From assembly GCA_944474755.1 (NCBI GenBank), contig OX104123.1:68317898-68381897 (forward strand): a DNA stretch of 64,000 nucleotides, given 5' to 3'. Source of the stretch: Limnoperna fortunei (lineage: Eukaryota > Mollusca > Bivalvia > Mytilida > Modiolidae). Shown in pieces: positions 46,200-57,508 of the stretch (positions within the stretch are counted from its first letter, which is position 1; each line of letters begins with the position of its first letter). The position numbers were made by a program, and so were the translations under genes. The notes under the pieces were generated by a model. That model had not been told where the DNA came from. It was given only the letters and a program-made list of their open reading frames with translations, and did no database searches.

Positions 46200-47000
46200 A
46201 CAAATCTAATAACATTTATTATTAACTGTAAAAATGTTAAAACTTGAATCAGTTTTTTACAATCGCACTATGAATTTGTTTTTTTTACACCATGGCTTTT
46301 TTAATCTATACTCGTGCTTTGTACTATTCTTAGCAAGTGTTCTAAATTCCCTTTGGATAAAAAGCTGTGTTCGTTACTTTCGAGCATTGGTGGTGGTGAG
46401 TCTAGGTATTCGAATTCAATCTTCTAAAATTTGTTGTCATTTTATCAATTTGCAAGTATCATATGTCCAACAAATTGTAAGTACTACAAGAAAAATGTCT
46501 ACTTCATATTACGATGCGTGACGAAGCGACACAAACGGACAGATTATTTGCTATTGAAGTGGGAACACAAATTAAAGTTGTACCAGGTTAGCTTGAAGAC
46601 CAAAAACAAATGGAATATTTATCCTGTTTGAGAACTAACTATTGAAAGTAGTGTGAGTTTAGTATATTTAGTTTCCACACAGTAGCAATATCGTGTAATA
46701 GTTTTACGAATATTTAAACCAATATTTGGTGCGAATCCAGTCGAGTGCTCTTTATTTTTATCCCCAAATAACACTTGTTGCCTACAAACTGTTGAACAAG
46801 GTGACGATAAGCATTAATCAAACTATCATTTGTCAAACAAATTGTAAGAACTTCTAGAAAAATAATATTGTGTAACGGTAGTTTTTAATAAGTATGAACC
46901 TAAATCACTATGACAATGTTACAACTTAACTAAAGTTTTTAACAATTTGACTGCGATATTTTCTTTTTCTTTTACCATGGCTTGTTGTGATCTTGACGCG
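46200..47000. repeat. Diverged tandem duplication of intron sequence
   Basis: A block with ATGTTA.AACTTAA, AATTGCACT.TG.GAATT and TTTTACACCATGGC occurs at about 46232-46300, again at about 46940-46985, and a third time at about 52535-52610. The preceding (A/T)TTGAACAAGGTGACGAT...AACTATCATTTGTCAAACAAA at about 46793 is echoed at about 56440. This is evidence that the exon modules spread by segmental duplication. Confidence 0.45.
46482..46586 (+). pseudogene. Weak or degenerate exon module
   Basis: Contains AAGAAAAATGTCTACTTC and ATGCGTGACGAAGCGACAC, related to the modules at 49764 and 53321 (MHDEVTLT is echoed as MRDEATQT). The acceptor is a bare TTGTAAG without a pyrimidine tract and the donor is CCAG|GTTAGC. 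The frame is open in phase 1, so rare use is possible. Confidence 0.3.
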
Positions 47001-47344
47001 TGCATCTTAATGATAAGAGATCAAGATTCTTTAGAATCATCTCCTTGTACGACCATGATATGTCGTGACAGTATTGTTCTAACATTTGAATCATATTTAC
47101 TTGTGCGTTATTTTGGTATTGCATTTGAGTGGGGTTTTTTGGGGTTTTTTTTTTTGCTGTCTTGGGCTTTTTTAATATGTTTTTAATGTTTCCAATTTTT
47201 TTTTTGTATTTTGTTTTAAAATTTGATTGTACTAGTTTGTGTGCGATACCTTTCTATATATTACAAACGTATTCCTTTAACTGGTTTATACTTTAACGTT
47301 GCTATGCCATCACATTTATCAATTTATTTTGTGTTTTCGTTTTT

Positions 47345-49300
47345 AGCTCACCTGACCCGAAGGGTCATGTGAGCTATTGCCGTCACTTGGCGTCCGTCGT
47401 CCGTCCGTCGTCAGTCGTATGTCCGTTCAACTTTTCAAAAATCTTCTTCTCTGAAACCACTTGACAGAATGCAACCAAACTTGGTATGGTTGTTGCTTAG
47501 CATGTCCTTTACCAAACTATCGTTTGGATTTTTTATTCGTAAAAAAACATGGTCGCCATGGCTAAAAATAGAACAGGGGGGTCAAAATACAGTTTTTGGC
47601 TTATAGTTCAAAAAGTATTACAGATACAGGAAAACCGAAGAGACCTTCCTTCTTCAGCATCAAAAGCTCTACAAAACACTGTATTGGGTCAAAGTCGTAT
47701 GACGACTCCTTGTAGGAGTTATTGCACTTTAATTGTCGAAATTGATGATTTTTGCCATTTTTGCCTCAAAATCTTGAAAATTATTAGAACTAGAGAAAAA
47801 GTTAGCATTGTTAAATTGTTCTGCTCTATGAGAGCTACAAAAATGTCTTTAGGGTCAAGATTGTCTGATAAACCGTTTAAGAGTTATTCCACTGAACTGT
47901 TTTTTTAATCGGTTTTAATTGATTTTTAAAAATCTTCTCCTCTGAAACCACTGAAAGTACTGCTTTGAAACTTTGTACACATTATCCGTCAAATGTCTTC
48001 AACCAAGTGTGCACAAATCATGGCCGCAGATTAACCAACATGGCTGACATGGCTAAAAATAGAACGGGGGGGGGGTTCAAAATACAGTTTTTGGCTTATA
48101 GTTCAAAAAGTATTACAGATACAGGAAAACCGAAGAGACTTTCCTTCTTCAGCATCGAAAGCTCTACAAAACACTCCATTGGGTCAAAGTCGTATGACGA
48201 CTCCTTGTAGGAGTTATTGCCCTTTAATTGTCGAAATTGAAGATTTTTGCCATTTTTGCCTCAAAATCTTGACAATTATTAGAACTAGAGAAAAAGTTAG
48301 CATTGTTTAATTGTTCTGCTCTATGAGAGCTACAAAAATATCTTTAGGGTCAAGATTGTCTGATAAACCGTTTAAGAATTATTCCACTTGAACTGTTTTT
48401 TTTTAATCGGTTTTATTTGATTTTTAAAAATCTTCTCCTCTGAAACCACTGAAAGTACTGCTTTGAAACTTTGTACACATTATCCGTCAAATATCTTCAA
48501 CCAAGTTTGCACAAACCATGGCCGCAGATTAACCAACATGGCTGCCATGGCTAAAAATAGAACAGGGGGGTCAAAATACAGTTTTTGGCTTATAGTTCGA
48601 AAAGTATGACAGATACAGGAAAACTGAAGAGACCAGCCTTCATCAGCATCGAAAGCTCTACAAAACACTCCATTGTGTCGAAGTTGTATGATGACTCCTT
48701 GTAGGAGTTATTGCCCTTTAATTGTCGAAATTGATTATTTTTGCTATTTTTGCCACAAAATCTTGAACATTTTTAGAACTGGAGAAAAAGTTAGCATTGC
48801 TTAATTGTTCTGCTTTATGAGGGCTACAAAAATGACTTTAGGGTCAAGATTGTCTGATTAACCGTTTAGGAATTATTCTCTTAGAACATTTGTTTTTAAT
48901 GAATTTTAATTGATTTTAAAAAATCTTCTCCTCTAACCAATGAAAGGACTGCTTTGAAACATTGCACACATCATCTTTAGGATGTCCTCTACCAAAATTT
49001 TGCTAATCATTACAGCTGACTACCTACATAGCTACGTTGGCTTAAAATAGAAAGGGGGGGGGGTCAAGGGAGTTTTTGGCTGATAGTTAAAAAAGTATAA
49101 CAGGTACAGCAAATTTCAAGTGAACCTCCCTCCTAAGCATCAACAGCTCCTCCTTATAGGAGTTATTTCCCTTAAAAGGTCAATATTAATGACTTTTGCA
49201 GAAGTGTTGGTCAATTCCTTATAGGAACGAAATTCTATATAAAAAAGGGTTGTTTGATTTCAGGTTCAGGTGAGCGATACAGGCTCTTGGGAGCCTCTAG
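47345..49300 (+). mobile_element. Helitron/HINE-like non-autonomous element with four ~490-bp internal repeats
   Basis: Opens with a hairpin AGCTCACCTGACCC-GAA-GGGTCATGTGAGCT (one mismatch) and ends with hairpin AGGCTC-TTGG-GAGCCT followed at once by CTAG and T. A subterminal GGTTCAGGTGAGC (49263-49275) is the inverse of the opening GCTCACCTGACCC. Inside, four diverged repeats begin with AAAAATCTTCT at about 47437, 47928, 48426 and 48918, each with GGCTAAAAATAGAA, a G-run, and TTTTTGGCTTATAGTT. No protein is encoded. The terminal hairpin plus CTAG and internal satellite repeats match Helitron/Helentron-derived elements of bivalves, but the 5' TC start is not clean. Confidence 0.6.
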
Positions 49301-49763
49301 TTTGATTAATTGAATGACAAGATTCGTGTTTGGTCATCTTATCGTTTTATAACAATTATCGTCCAAACAATTATTTTCTACAAATATGTTTAAGTCGAAG
49401 AGGTGGTCGTTCACCTGTCTACAAATGCCGGGATGAGAGGCTATCAAGAAACTGAAATTAACACAGAAAATGCCGACAGAAGACGTGGGCGATTGATTAT
49501 CAGTGTCATACTATGTTGTACCTTTTTCGCAAATGCATGTATTATAAAAATTCTACGGAAATGACGCTTAATTACATTTCTTTTCATCTTGTATATGAAC
49601 TTAGTGCTATTGATTGAGTTCAATACGTATAACAAAATTAAAGAAGTAACAGCGGGAACAGAAACTTAATGCACCACGGTTCTTTGAATGTTGCTTTGAT
49701 CAGTTGTTAATTTTAAATATCTTGAATGATGTTTATCTTCAGATTTATCAATACGTTTTGCAG

Positions 49764-49907
49764 ATTCAATCGACATGACAGGAGGTATATCTAGTTCAGA
49801 GTATTCGACAACAGATTCTTTGATGCATGACGAAGTGACACTTACTAAAACGAAAAGTCGTCTAGGGTCATTTAAGAAACTGGCAAATAGGCTTAAAAGA
49901 AAACCTG
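49764..49907 (+). CDS. Phase-1 exon module 2
   Basis: Acceptor ATACGTTTTGCAG and donor CCTG|GTAAGC, 144 nt, 48 codons, phase 1 in and out. Ser/Thr-rich start (TGGISSSEYSTTDSLMHDE) and a basic end (FKKLANRLKRKPG). Homologous to the module at 53321 over MHDEVTLT/MHEEETFT and flanking intron sequence. Likely disordered; no domain recognised. Confidence 0.5.
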
Positions 49908-50711
49908 GTAAGCATGGATAACATAATAAAAGAAACGTAAATTGATTTTTAGAACTAAAATTTGAGTTGAGTATGTCTTTGAAAAATTTAGTTTTCACCC
50001 TGTTTATTTAATAGAAATCTGTTCAAACGATAAATTTACATAGTATTACTAAATTATCAAGTGTTAATTGGTTTAAATAAATGTTAGATATTCAAACATT
50101 TAAGTTACATGTTATTTTCTATATTATCTCCTACATATAGGACCAGTTAATAAGTTTCTTTAAAGTTAGAATGAATTAAACTTTGGTTTCAATATTGTTA
50201 TTTAAATTTAACTATTCCCCATTATGCAAAACAAATTATTATTAATATAATTAGTTAAATAGTATAGTGCAATTACTATTTATTAGGTATTTTTCTATAG
50301 TCAGATTTCCATTATAAAATAATTTGAACGTGTGATCCTATTGCAAAATGTGGGAAATCAAAACATATTCAAAATACAATGCTTCCTATAAATCAAATTT
50401 AAATTTAAATGTTACTTCTGATATGTGATTTTTAATCCGAAAATGATTATGCTTACCGCTTAGTTTGTTGTGCATGTGTCCATTTGTCGTGCCACGTTAC
50501 AAGATAAACTATAATGTATTAATTATTTAGTGTGTATATACAAGTAAACAAGATTACATACGAGAGTATGTTAGATTCCATTTTGATATAATTTAAGCTT
50601 TTTAAATATTTCTTTGTAAACTATGAGTCAAATGAATCACGCGCAATTTTAAGAAAATTGTTTTGTTGATGTCATTACGATGCCGATACAAAAAATATCA
50701 ATGTTGATATT

Positions 50712-50808
50712 ATGGTAAAAAAGGGAGTGTTGGGAGTGATTGCCAAGCCTGTCGAAGAATTGGCGATAGCTGGTCCTAAAATTCGATACAATACAGAAGA
50801 AGACATGG
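50712..50808 (+). pseudogene. Exon module 3a, acceptor lost
   Basis: Homologous to 51753-51842 (KKGVLGVIAKPVEELAIAG versus KKGVLAEIGKPGEELQISG). The acceptor TTATAG of the sister copy is TTATGG here, so normal splicing is not possible, although an ATG at 50712 is in frame. Donor ATGG|GTGAAA is present. Confidence 0.4.
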
Positions 50809-51752
50809 GTGAAAAATATTTGACAGAACGTTTAGTTATTGTCGCATGTTTTGTTACGAGTCTTTTACACACACGCAATGCAGTTAGTGTTGCCATGTAA
50901 TATGTTGTGTTCCAATATCACAAATCCTGCTGTCAAGCATAACAGAAATACCGCTTAATTATATTTTATAAGAGCTATTCTGTGTTATGTAAGCTACGTT
51001 AGGTAGCAAGTATCGACACAATGTTTTTTTACGTGGATGGATTCTACTATGATTTGTGAACCCCACGACACTTGATATAAAACCAAAAAGTGCCCTTTTG
51101 TGCTTTCAAATCTTATTTTTATAGGGATGTCGCAATGAGTGACACAATACTTAATTTCATTGAAGTTCTGCTTCGAAATAAATGTTATGAGATCTTCGTG
51201 CATTTAAGTTAAATGTTATGTACTATAGTATCTCCTACATGTTGTAACAGATAACAAGTTACTCTAAATGAATTAATCTTTGGTTTCAATTTTATTTCCT
51301 CAAATGTTCAGGGATAGGCAATTTTATTTAAATTTAACTAAAATTATTATAAACATATCCAGTAAAATAGTATAGTGCAATTATTGTTACGAGGTATTTT
51401 TTGATACAGTCAAATCTCCATTATAATATTCAAAATGAAATGTTTCATATTAAATAAAATTTGTATTTAAAATTTAACTTCTGATATGTAGTTTTAAAAC
51501 CGGAACGTATGCTGCTTACCTCTTAGTATGTAGTGCATGTGTTCACTTGTACAGCATTACAAGATCAATTGTTATCTATTCAATGTTTAGCGTATTAATA
51601 AAAGAAACTTTCAGTGCGAAAGTATGTTAGATTCCTTTTCATATAATTTAACTTTTAAAATATTTGTTTGCAAATTATTTGTCATTTGAAGGCAAGTGCT
51701 TTGATAATGAAATTATGACGTGAAAACAAAAATGTCAATTTTGGTGTTATAG

Positions 51753-51842
51753 CAAAAAAAGGTGTGCTAGCAGAGATTGGAAAACCTGGTGAAGAATTGC
51801 AGATATCTGGTCCAAAAAGTCGACACAAATCAGAGGAAGAAG
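51753..51842 (+). CDS. Phase-1 exon module 3b
   Basis: Acceptor GGTGTTATAG (weak pyrimidine tract) and donor GAAG|GTACAT. 90 nt, phase 1 in and out, coding KKGVLAEIGKPGEELQISG and an acidic end. Both splice sites are weak, so use is uncertain. Confidence 0.35.
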
Positions 51843-52370
51843 GTACATGTGGTAATTGACAAAAGGTTAAGTTTTCATTACCAAACAGCCGCATGATTTA
51901 TCATGCGTCTTACACACAAAAAGCAGTACATCCGCCATATTCAGATACAAAATTAGTAGTGTAGTGGTGTTTTAAAGTTATAACATCAACAACGGAACCA
52001 CATACGCTCAGCTTTGAAAAAGAGTTAGTCACTGACGTACTCAAATATTCTCAATATCGAGAAGTAAATGGATTATGCTAGGCTTTATTTAAACGCTTAG
52101 TGACAACTTAATTACATGAATGGAATTGCACTGTTCTGCCACATAATATGTTACTCCAATAACACGAGTGCTGCTAAAAAGCTGCACGCATTATCGAAAT
52201 ACCTTTAAATTATGTCGCCTTGTATCTGAACTTGTATATGTGTGTCTCGTACAGTCTATTAGATAAAGAACGATATTTATAACAAAATTGATTGTTTGAA
52301 AATTTTAAACAGTACGGTACAACATAATGGAATTTCTATTCAGTAATTGTCTGCTACGTTTTAAACATTC

Positions 52371-52440
52371 AGTCGATATTTAAAGAGAAATGCCCCCTTT
52401 AGATTATTTTACAAATGATAATAAGATACATAGAACTTAC
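52371..52440 (+). pseudogene. Degenerate copy of exon module 2/4
   Basis: CAGTCGATAT...AAAGAGAAATG, then TAGATTATTTTACAAATGAT and AAGATACATAGAA mirror the module at 53321 (FDYFTKDYKMHEE) with stops. The upstream intron also aligns. Confidence 0.5.
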
Positions 52441-53320
52441 CTTTGATATAATGTTTATTATATTTTGATTGGAAGGTAATATTTAATACCTATGGTTATT
52501 TAATCTAATCATCTTTATTACGAATTATAGAAATGTTAGAACTTAAATAAGGTTCTAAACAATTGCACTTTGTGAATTACTTTTTTACACTATGGCATTT
52601 TGTAATCTTTACTTGTGTTTTGTGCAATTCCAATTTTTATTACCAGTGTTATGCGTTTGACGTCGATAACACAAATACTGTAATTAACCTACACATAACA
52701 GAGATGCCACTTAATTATATTTCTTCTCCGATTTCTTAGACCTGCCACGAGTAATGACTACAAAGCTACTCAAACAAAGGATTGTTGTAACTGTGTTGAT
52801 GTTTTCTCTTCAGACTGTCTTCATGACGTAATTGAAAGTGATGAAAAATCCATTTGTTAAAAAGATCCGATTTTTGACTTTTGTTCTACACATGAAAATG
52901 AGTAACGCGAGGTGTGTCTTATCAGAGGCAGGCACTGCTGACTTGTCCGTTGTCTCGAGCAACTGAGTGCATCTAACTTAGTATTGTCTAGGGATTACTA
53001 CTTTTGTTTTTTTTGTGCTTTTGGTTTTTGTTTTGTGTTGTATAACTTTGTCTTTATTTGTAATCGCATCTTGACTTTGAGTTCTTATTGTTTGGTCGAT
53101 TTCCTGTTTAAATTCCTTTTGTATATTCTTTGTACGACGAATTGTATTAAATTAGATTTCATGTATAACAAAATTGAAAGAAGTGATTTTTTTGTAAAAT
53201 CAGCAATAGCTGGGACAAAACCATTGACACCACGGTTATTGTGAATGTTAATTGATCAGCAGATAATTATTTTTTATTGGTATTTCTAATCAGTAATTAT
53301 TATGTAAATATTCGTTTTAG

Positions 53321-53467
53321 AAGATGCAATCGACACTGCAAGAAAAATGTCTACCTTCGATTATTTTACAAAAGATTATAAGATGCATGAAGAAGAGACA
53401 TTTACAGTAGCAGACCTTCGTGGCACTCGCAAGTCATCGATATTTTCAAGACCTAAAAGTGAACTAG
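53321..53467 (+). CDS. Phase-1 exon module 4
   Basis: Acceptor TTCGTTTTAG and donor CTAG|GTAAGT, 147 nt, phase 1 in and out. Reads EDAIDTARKMSTFDYFTKDY and ends KSSIFSRPKSELG. Sister of the module at 49764, with homologous flanks (ACAAAATTGAA.GAAGT, CACCACGGTT, GTTGATCAG). Strong splice sites make it the best of the duplicated modules. Confidence 0.5.
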
Positions 53468-53754
53468 GTAAGTTTGCATTACATAATGAGGCAACGTGAA
53501 TTCCGTTTGAAAATTATTTGCTGAAAGTAGAATGAGCTTAGAAAATTTAATTTTCCAGCAATTGATTTGATATTATTATATTGTCGCAATAGTCATACAA
53601 AACTATTAATCTAAATTATGAATTATTGAAATATTGAAACTTTCGGTTCAGAGAGTAAGACAACTAGACCTAACACTAGATGCAATGTCGAATTGTGGTA
53701 AGGACGATAGGTCGTTGTCTACAATTTCGCATCAAGAATCTGAGACATTTAATT

Positions 53755-54185
53755 ATTGATCGAATTAAATCCGTATTCAAAACGAGGAAGCTATGAGGTG
53801 CCTAACTTTCTGCCATGACAAATTGGTTTTATAAATATGAATGCTTCATTAAAGAACTGGGTATCAACAATTACTCTTGTTGTAATTCCACGCTTAAACA
53901 TATTACATTTATCAACGATAAATTCCTGGCCAAACGAAAAGTCTTTGAAGACTGACCATACTGGAATCTGATACATTGCATTAATCGAAATAAATTCGTA
54001 TTCTAAACGAGGATGCTATGATGTGTCGCACATTCCTCCATGACAAGTTGATTGAATACATATGAAGGCCTCATTAAAGAGCAGGTCATCAACAATTACT
54101 CTTGTAATTTAACTTTTAAACATTTTACATTTATCAAGGATACAATCCTGGCCAACGATTAGTCCTCGATGACTGACCATACTTG
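53755..54185. repeat. Two-copy ~229-bp tandem duplication
   Basis: 53755-53965 and 53985-54185 share AAACGAGGA.GCTATGA, ATCAACAATTACTCTTGT, ACATTTATCAA.GATA and GACTGACCATACT. On the minus strand both copies read a related peptide (VDKCNMFK...TRVIVDTQFFNEAFI in the right-hand reading of the first), open in one copy and broken in the other. Confidence 0.6.
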
Positions 54186-54473
54186 TACTTTGTTCCAAGA
54201 TTGCACAAAATTCTTACAAGGAGATGTACTAAGCCACTGTAATTTGCAAAAATGTGCAGATCACAACACACAACAGAGTCTAAGAAATCATTAGAAACTG
54301 TAGTTAGATCATTGCCGAAGGTTAATTAATCTTTAATAACCTGGTTTTCCAAAACTAAAATGTACGCTAGTCATGAAATATGTCAATCGATTGCCATTGG
54401 TAATAACAATTATTTGGCTAATGGTGTCTCTAGTCATGAAAGTGTTATAATAAATTGCAATTAGGTGGTTAAA

Positions 54474-55665
54474 CATTTTGGGTGTCACATAAGACTTCAA
54501 ATAAACTTGTCATTCTCACATAATAAAAAAATCTGTAAAAAGGCTGCAAGACAATTGAATGTCCTTAAGCGAAAATGAAACCATTTAAATTGGCTGGGAA
54601 CATTAACTATTTATCACTCTGTTATTACGTTCGATTAAAGTTATTGTCTGATAACCTAAAACAAAACAAGCAAAACTGAAAAAAAAATTAGGAAAGAACT
54701 TTCAGTGATACACTATGATGAACTTTTAGAACGAGCAGAATTGCATTTTTAAAAACAAGACACATGAAAACAATTGCCTTGAAGACTTGGAGACCTTTAA
54801 TATGATTAACAAAAAAGTCATATATTCTGACAAGACTTGATTGTTCTAAGAAACAATTCTTTTAACTTTAGTTATTCAAATACAGCAGGTCATCCAAGAC
54901 CCAGAGCTGCTAGGGATGAGAAGAACTCGTTCAGGTATAAGGCTGCCAGACTGTGGAATACACTGCCAAACATGGCACGAACTATGTATTTCCTTCTGTG
55001 AGCAGTTTAAGAATTATATTTCAAGTTGGTGGGTGGGGAAAAAGGTTTTTGCACTGCATGTAAATCACAGTCTGTGTGACTTCACACCAGAACGAGTTCT
55101 GTAATGGTTAACCTTGCTCCATAGGTTATTAGTTTATTTGTTTAGTTTGTTCTACTAGTCTTGCATATTTTTATGCTATTTAATTTGTTGCTGTGTTTCT
55201 GTGTTCCGCTTTTTAAAATATGTATTAAGTGCATGTTTTTTTTATTTTGCTCATTCATAATGAATATCCTGCTTTTATATACTTTGGATGTTCTCCTTTT
55301 ATTTGTGATTTGTTCAGTCCTAGTTAATTAATCTATCTAAAATACATGCTTTAACGTGCATGCATGCCTGCTTTTAGTTTAGTGCTTTGTTTGCTTTTTA
55401 ACTTGTGTTCAGCCTTTTTAAATAAATCTATTCCAAATATATGTTTTAAAATGTATACTGCTTTTATATACTTTGTATGAATGTACCTGAACATGTATGT
55501 TTAATTTTCGCTGTCATGATATGTTTTTGTGATTTGTTCCATTGTATAAAATATTAAGTCGGTTTAAGAGCTCAAGAGAGCTCATGTTTTGTTACCATGT
55601 ATATATATCCTTGTGTTACTGTGCATATATTTCAGACTCCAAATAACATTTACTTTACTTTACTA
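54474..55665 (+). mobile_element. CR1/L2-like LINE, 5'-truncated and decayed
   Basis: The translated pieces follow the C-terminal end of a CR1-group polymerase: LGVT.DFKLTFSH, KKSVKRLQDN...LNVLK-like text, LSVIHYDELLERAELHF, and KNSFRYKAARLWNTLPNMAR at about 54917-54980, which matches the usual FRYAAPxLWNSLP ending. Stops and frameshifts are frequent. A long 3' UTR ends in a (TTTAC)n-like tail at about 55648-55665. Confidence 0.65.
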
Positions 55666-56091
55666 ACCCTCAATTGGATTCTGCTAATATATCATTCATA
55701 GTTATAAATTAAGAAAACTACAGAAACAGCTTCATATACATTATTTTTAGACTTAGATCACGGATATGACACCAATGGTCGTCTCAGTTCTAGACGATTG
55801 TAATTTTAAAATTCTAATTCTTAATTTTACTAAATTGTGAAGCATTTATGCATGCGGTGTATTTTTCATTGATCAGGAAATCAAATGATTGCAGTTGGCA
55901 TAAGGTGTTTTTAAAGGCAACAATGTCTTTGAGATAGATTTATAGGCTGAGGTTTTAAAGTCTTGTACGTGACTTCAAAACGTTTTGCAATAGAAACCAT
56001 TTATAAACATTATATCTCTAGTGCGTGCAAATATGATTGCAGATTGTTTTCCCAATTTTGGAATTCGGTACGCAGTGATTGTATTCCTATG
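55666..56091. other. No gene recognised
   Basis: AT-rich sequence without features I can support. Confidence 0.4.
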
Positions 56092-56325
56092 GACCTATTA
56101 CTGACTAGTGGTATCTAATACCCAAATTTTTTTAACAACACACTAAAATGGAGAGGAAGTTTTGGCATACCATAAACCTGGTTTAGCCAGCATTTCTTTT
56201 AAAATACTTGTACCAGGTAAGGTCCATTGCTTCGTTTATGGTTGTTGGTTCTGAAGTTTGCCACTTTCTGAGACTTGTATATTTTGACGATTTCCTTTGT
56301 ATTCGATATTTGTTATTACTTTTAT
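56092..56325 (+). repeat. Dispersed repeat, copy C
   Basis: Starts CTATTACTGACTAGTGGTAT as at 17458 and continues with TTGGCATACCATAAACCTGG and GTTGTTGGTTCTGAAGTTTG. Confidence 0.55.
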
Positions 56326-56912
56326 TGTACGATTCCAAATCCAGCGTTTTTAATATCAGTCTGATAGAAGTTTATTTAAGCATTGGCGGTGAGTCAATGT
56401 AGTCAAACTTAAAATAAAATCTGCAGTCAAAAACCTGTTCAACAAGATGACTATAATCGTCAGTCAAATTATCATTCTATCAAACAAATGTAGGAACAAT
56501 TAGAAAAATGTCTACTTCAGATTGAAAGACAAGATATTATGTGATTAATTGTGCAACCCGTAAAAGGTGGCTTAAAATAATTTGTGAAACTAAAATGGTG
56601 ACACACAGTAGATAGCGTGTAAAGATAATATCCCTTTCTGAGCAGGATGAAGATCCCTGTTGTAGATTCAAGGCTAGTCCCATTATTGCCGCTACAACAT
56701 TCTGAATATCCTTCCCTACCTTTTACTACATAGTTTCCAGCGAAGGTCAACACTTTGTACCCAATGTTCACCCATTGTCCCGTTAATTATTGTTATGGTC
56801 GTTTTTCTGCTGAGTATGTCATACTCGCTGGACATTAAGCATACTTTAATTAATCAGTTAATCAATGAATCTTAATTGTGTATTGGATTTACAATATTTT
56901 TTTTTGTTTTAG

Positions 56913-57011
56913 ATTGCTCTGATAGTAGCTATGGATCGGAAGATGAGTATGGAAATGATGCCAGATCGAAATATGAATATAGTATTCATTCTGATCCTTT
57001 CGCAATAGAAG
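56913..57011 (+). CDS. Phase-1 exon module 5, acidic
   Basis: Strong acceptor (TTTTTTTTTGTTTTAG) and donor GAAG|GTTTGT. 99 nt, phase 1 in and out, coding a Ser/Asp/Tyr-rich segment (DCSDSSYGSEDEYGNDARSK). Probably disordered, potentially phosphorylated. No homologue within the window. Confidence 0.5.
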
Positions 57012-57236
57012 GTTTGTTGAATATTTTAAACAAATGTTTTCACTTCCTGATTTTAGAGGTGGTTTGAAATAAAAATCTTTTAGTATTCAATACACAAAGC
57101 TTTTTGTTGATATACATTTGACTAGCATGCAATTTATGGTAATAAACATGCGGTTAATCTGATTCCAGTAATTACAGTAATCACTTTATAATAAATATAG
57201 CGAAATCCGAGCGTAAATTGCAAAAAGTAATATTTA

Positions 57237-57508
57237 TTCTCTTATGACTGTCCTTAGTTATCTAGTTCGTGTGCTTATATCATCTTTTCTTATTTAATTT
57301 CAAGAAAATAACAAACGAGCCGATGGAGAGCTTATTATTTCGTTGAAATTAAATAACTAAAGATGATATAAAGCGGATTCTGGGAGTACTATGCAAGATG
57401 TAATCCCAAGCTTTTACAGTTTAACGAAGCGATCCAATAGAAAAAGAATGTATATGACTTTTTTCAAGTCACGCAGGTAGTAGATAAATAAGGACAATTA
57501 TAAGAGAA
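57237..57508. mobile_element. Compound foldback MITE
   Basis: The outer arms TTCTCTTATGACTGTCCTTA / inverse TTCTCTTATAATTGTCCTTA continue to TATCTA. Inside lies a second, tighter inverted repeat around TATATCATCTTT...TTATTTAATTTCAA on both sides of a ~45-bp centre. Inner and outer pairs are separated on the right by about 110 extra bases, as if a foldback element had gained an insertion. Confidence 0.6.

Larger units (their letters stand above)
50100..51890 (+). repeat. ~1.1-kb tandem duplication carrying an exon module
   Basis: 50105-50810 and 51210-51845 are two diverged copies: both have ATCTCCTACAT, GAATTAA.CTTTGGTTTCAAT, AGTATAGTGCAATTA, TTTTGATATAATTTAA-like text, and each ends in a related short exon (50712 and 51753). 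Confidence 0.65.

Noticed and set aside
47549..48210. Proteins encoded within the Helitron-like element
   Set aside because: The frames follow the internal ~490-bp repeats and are not conserved between repeats.
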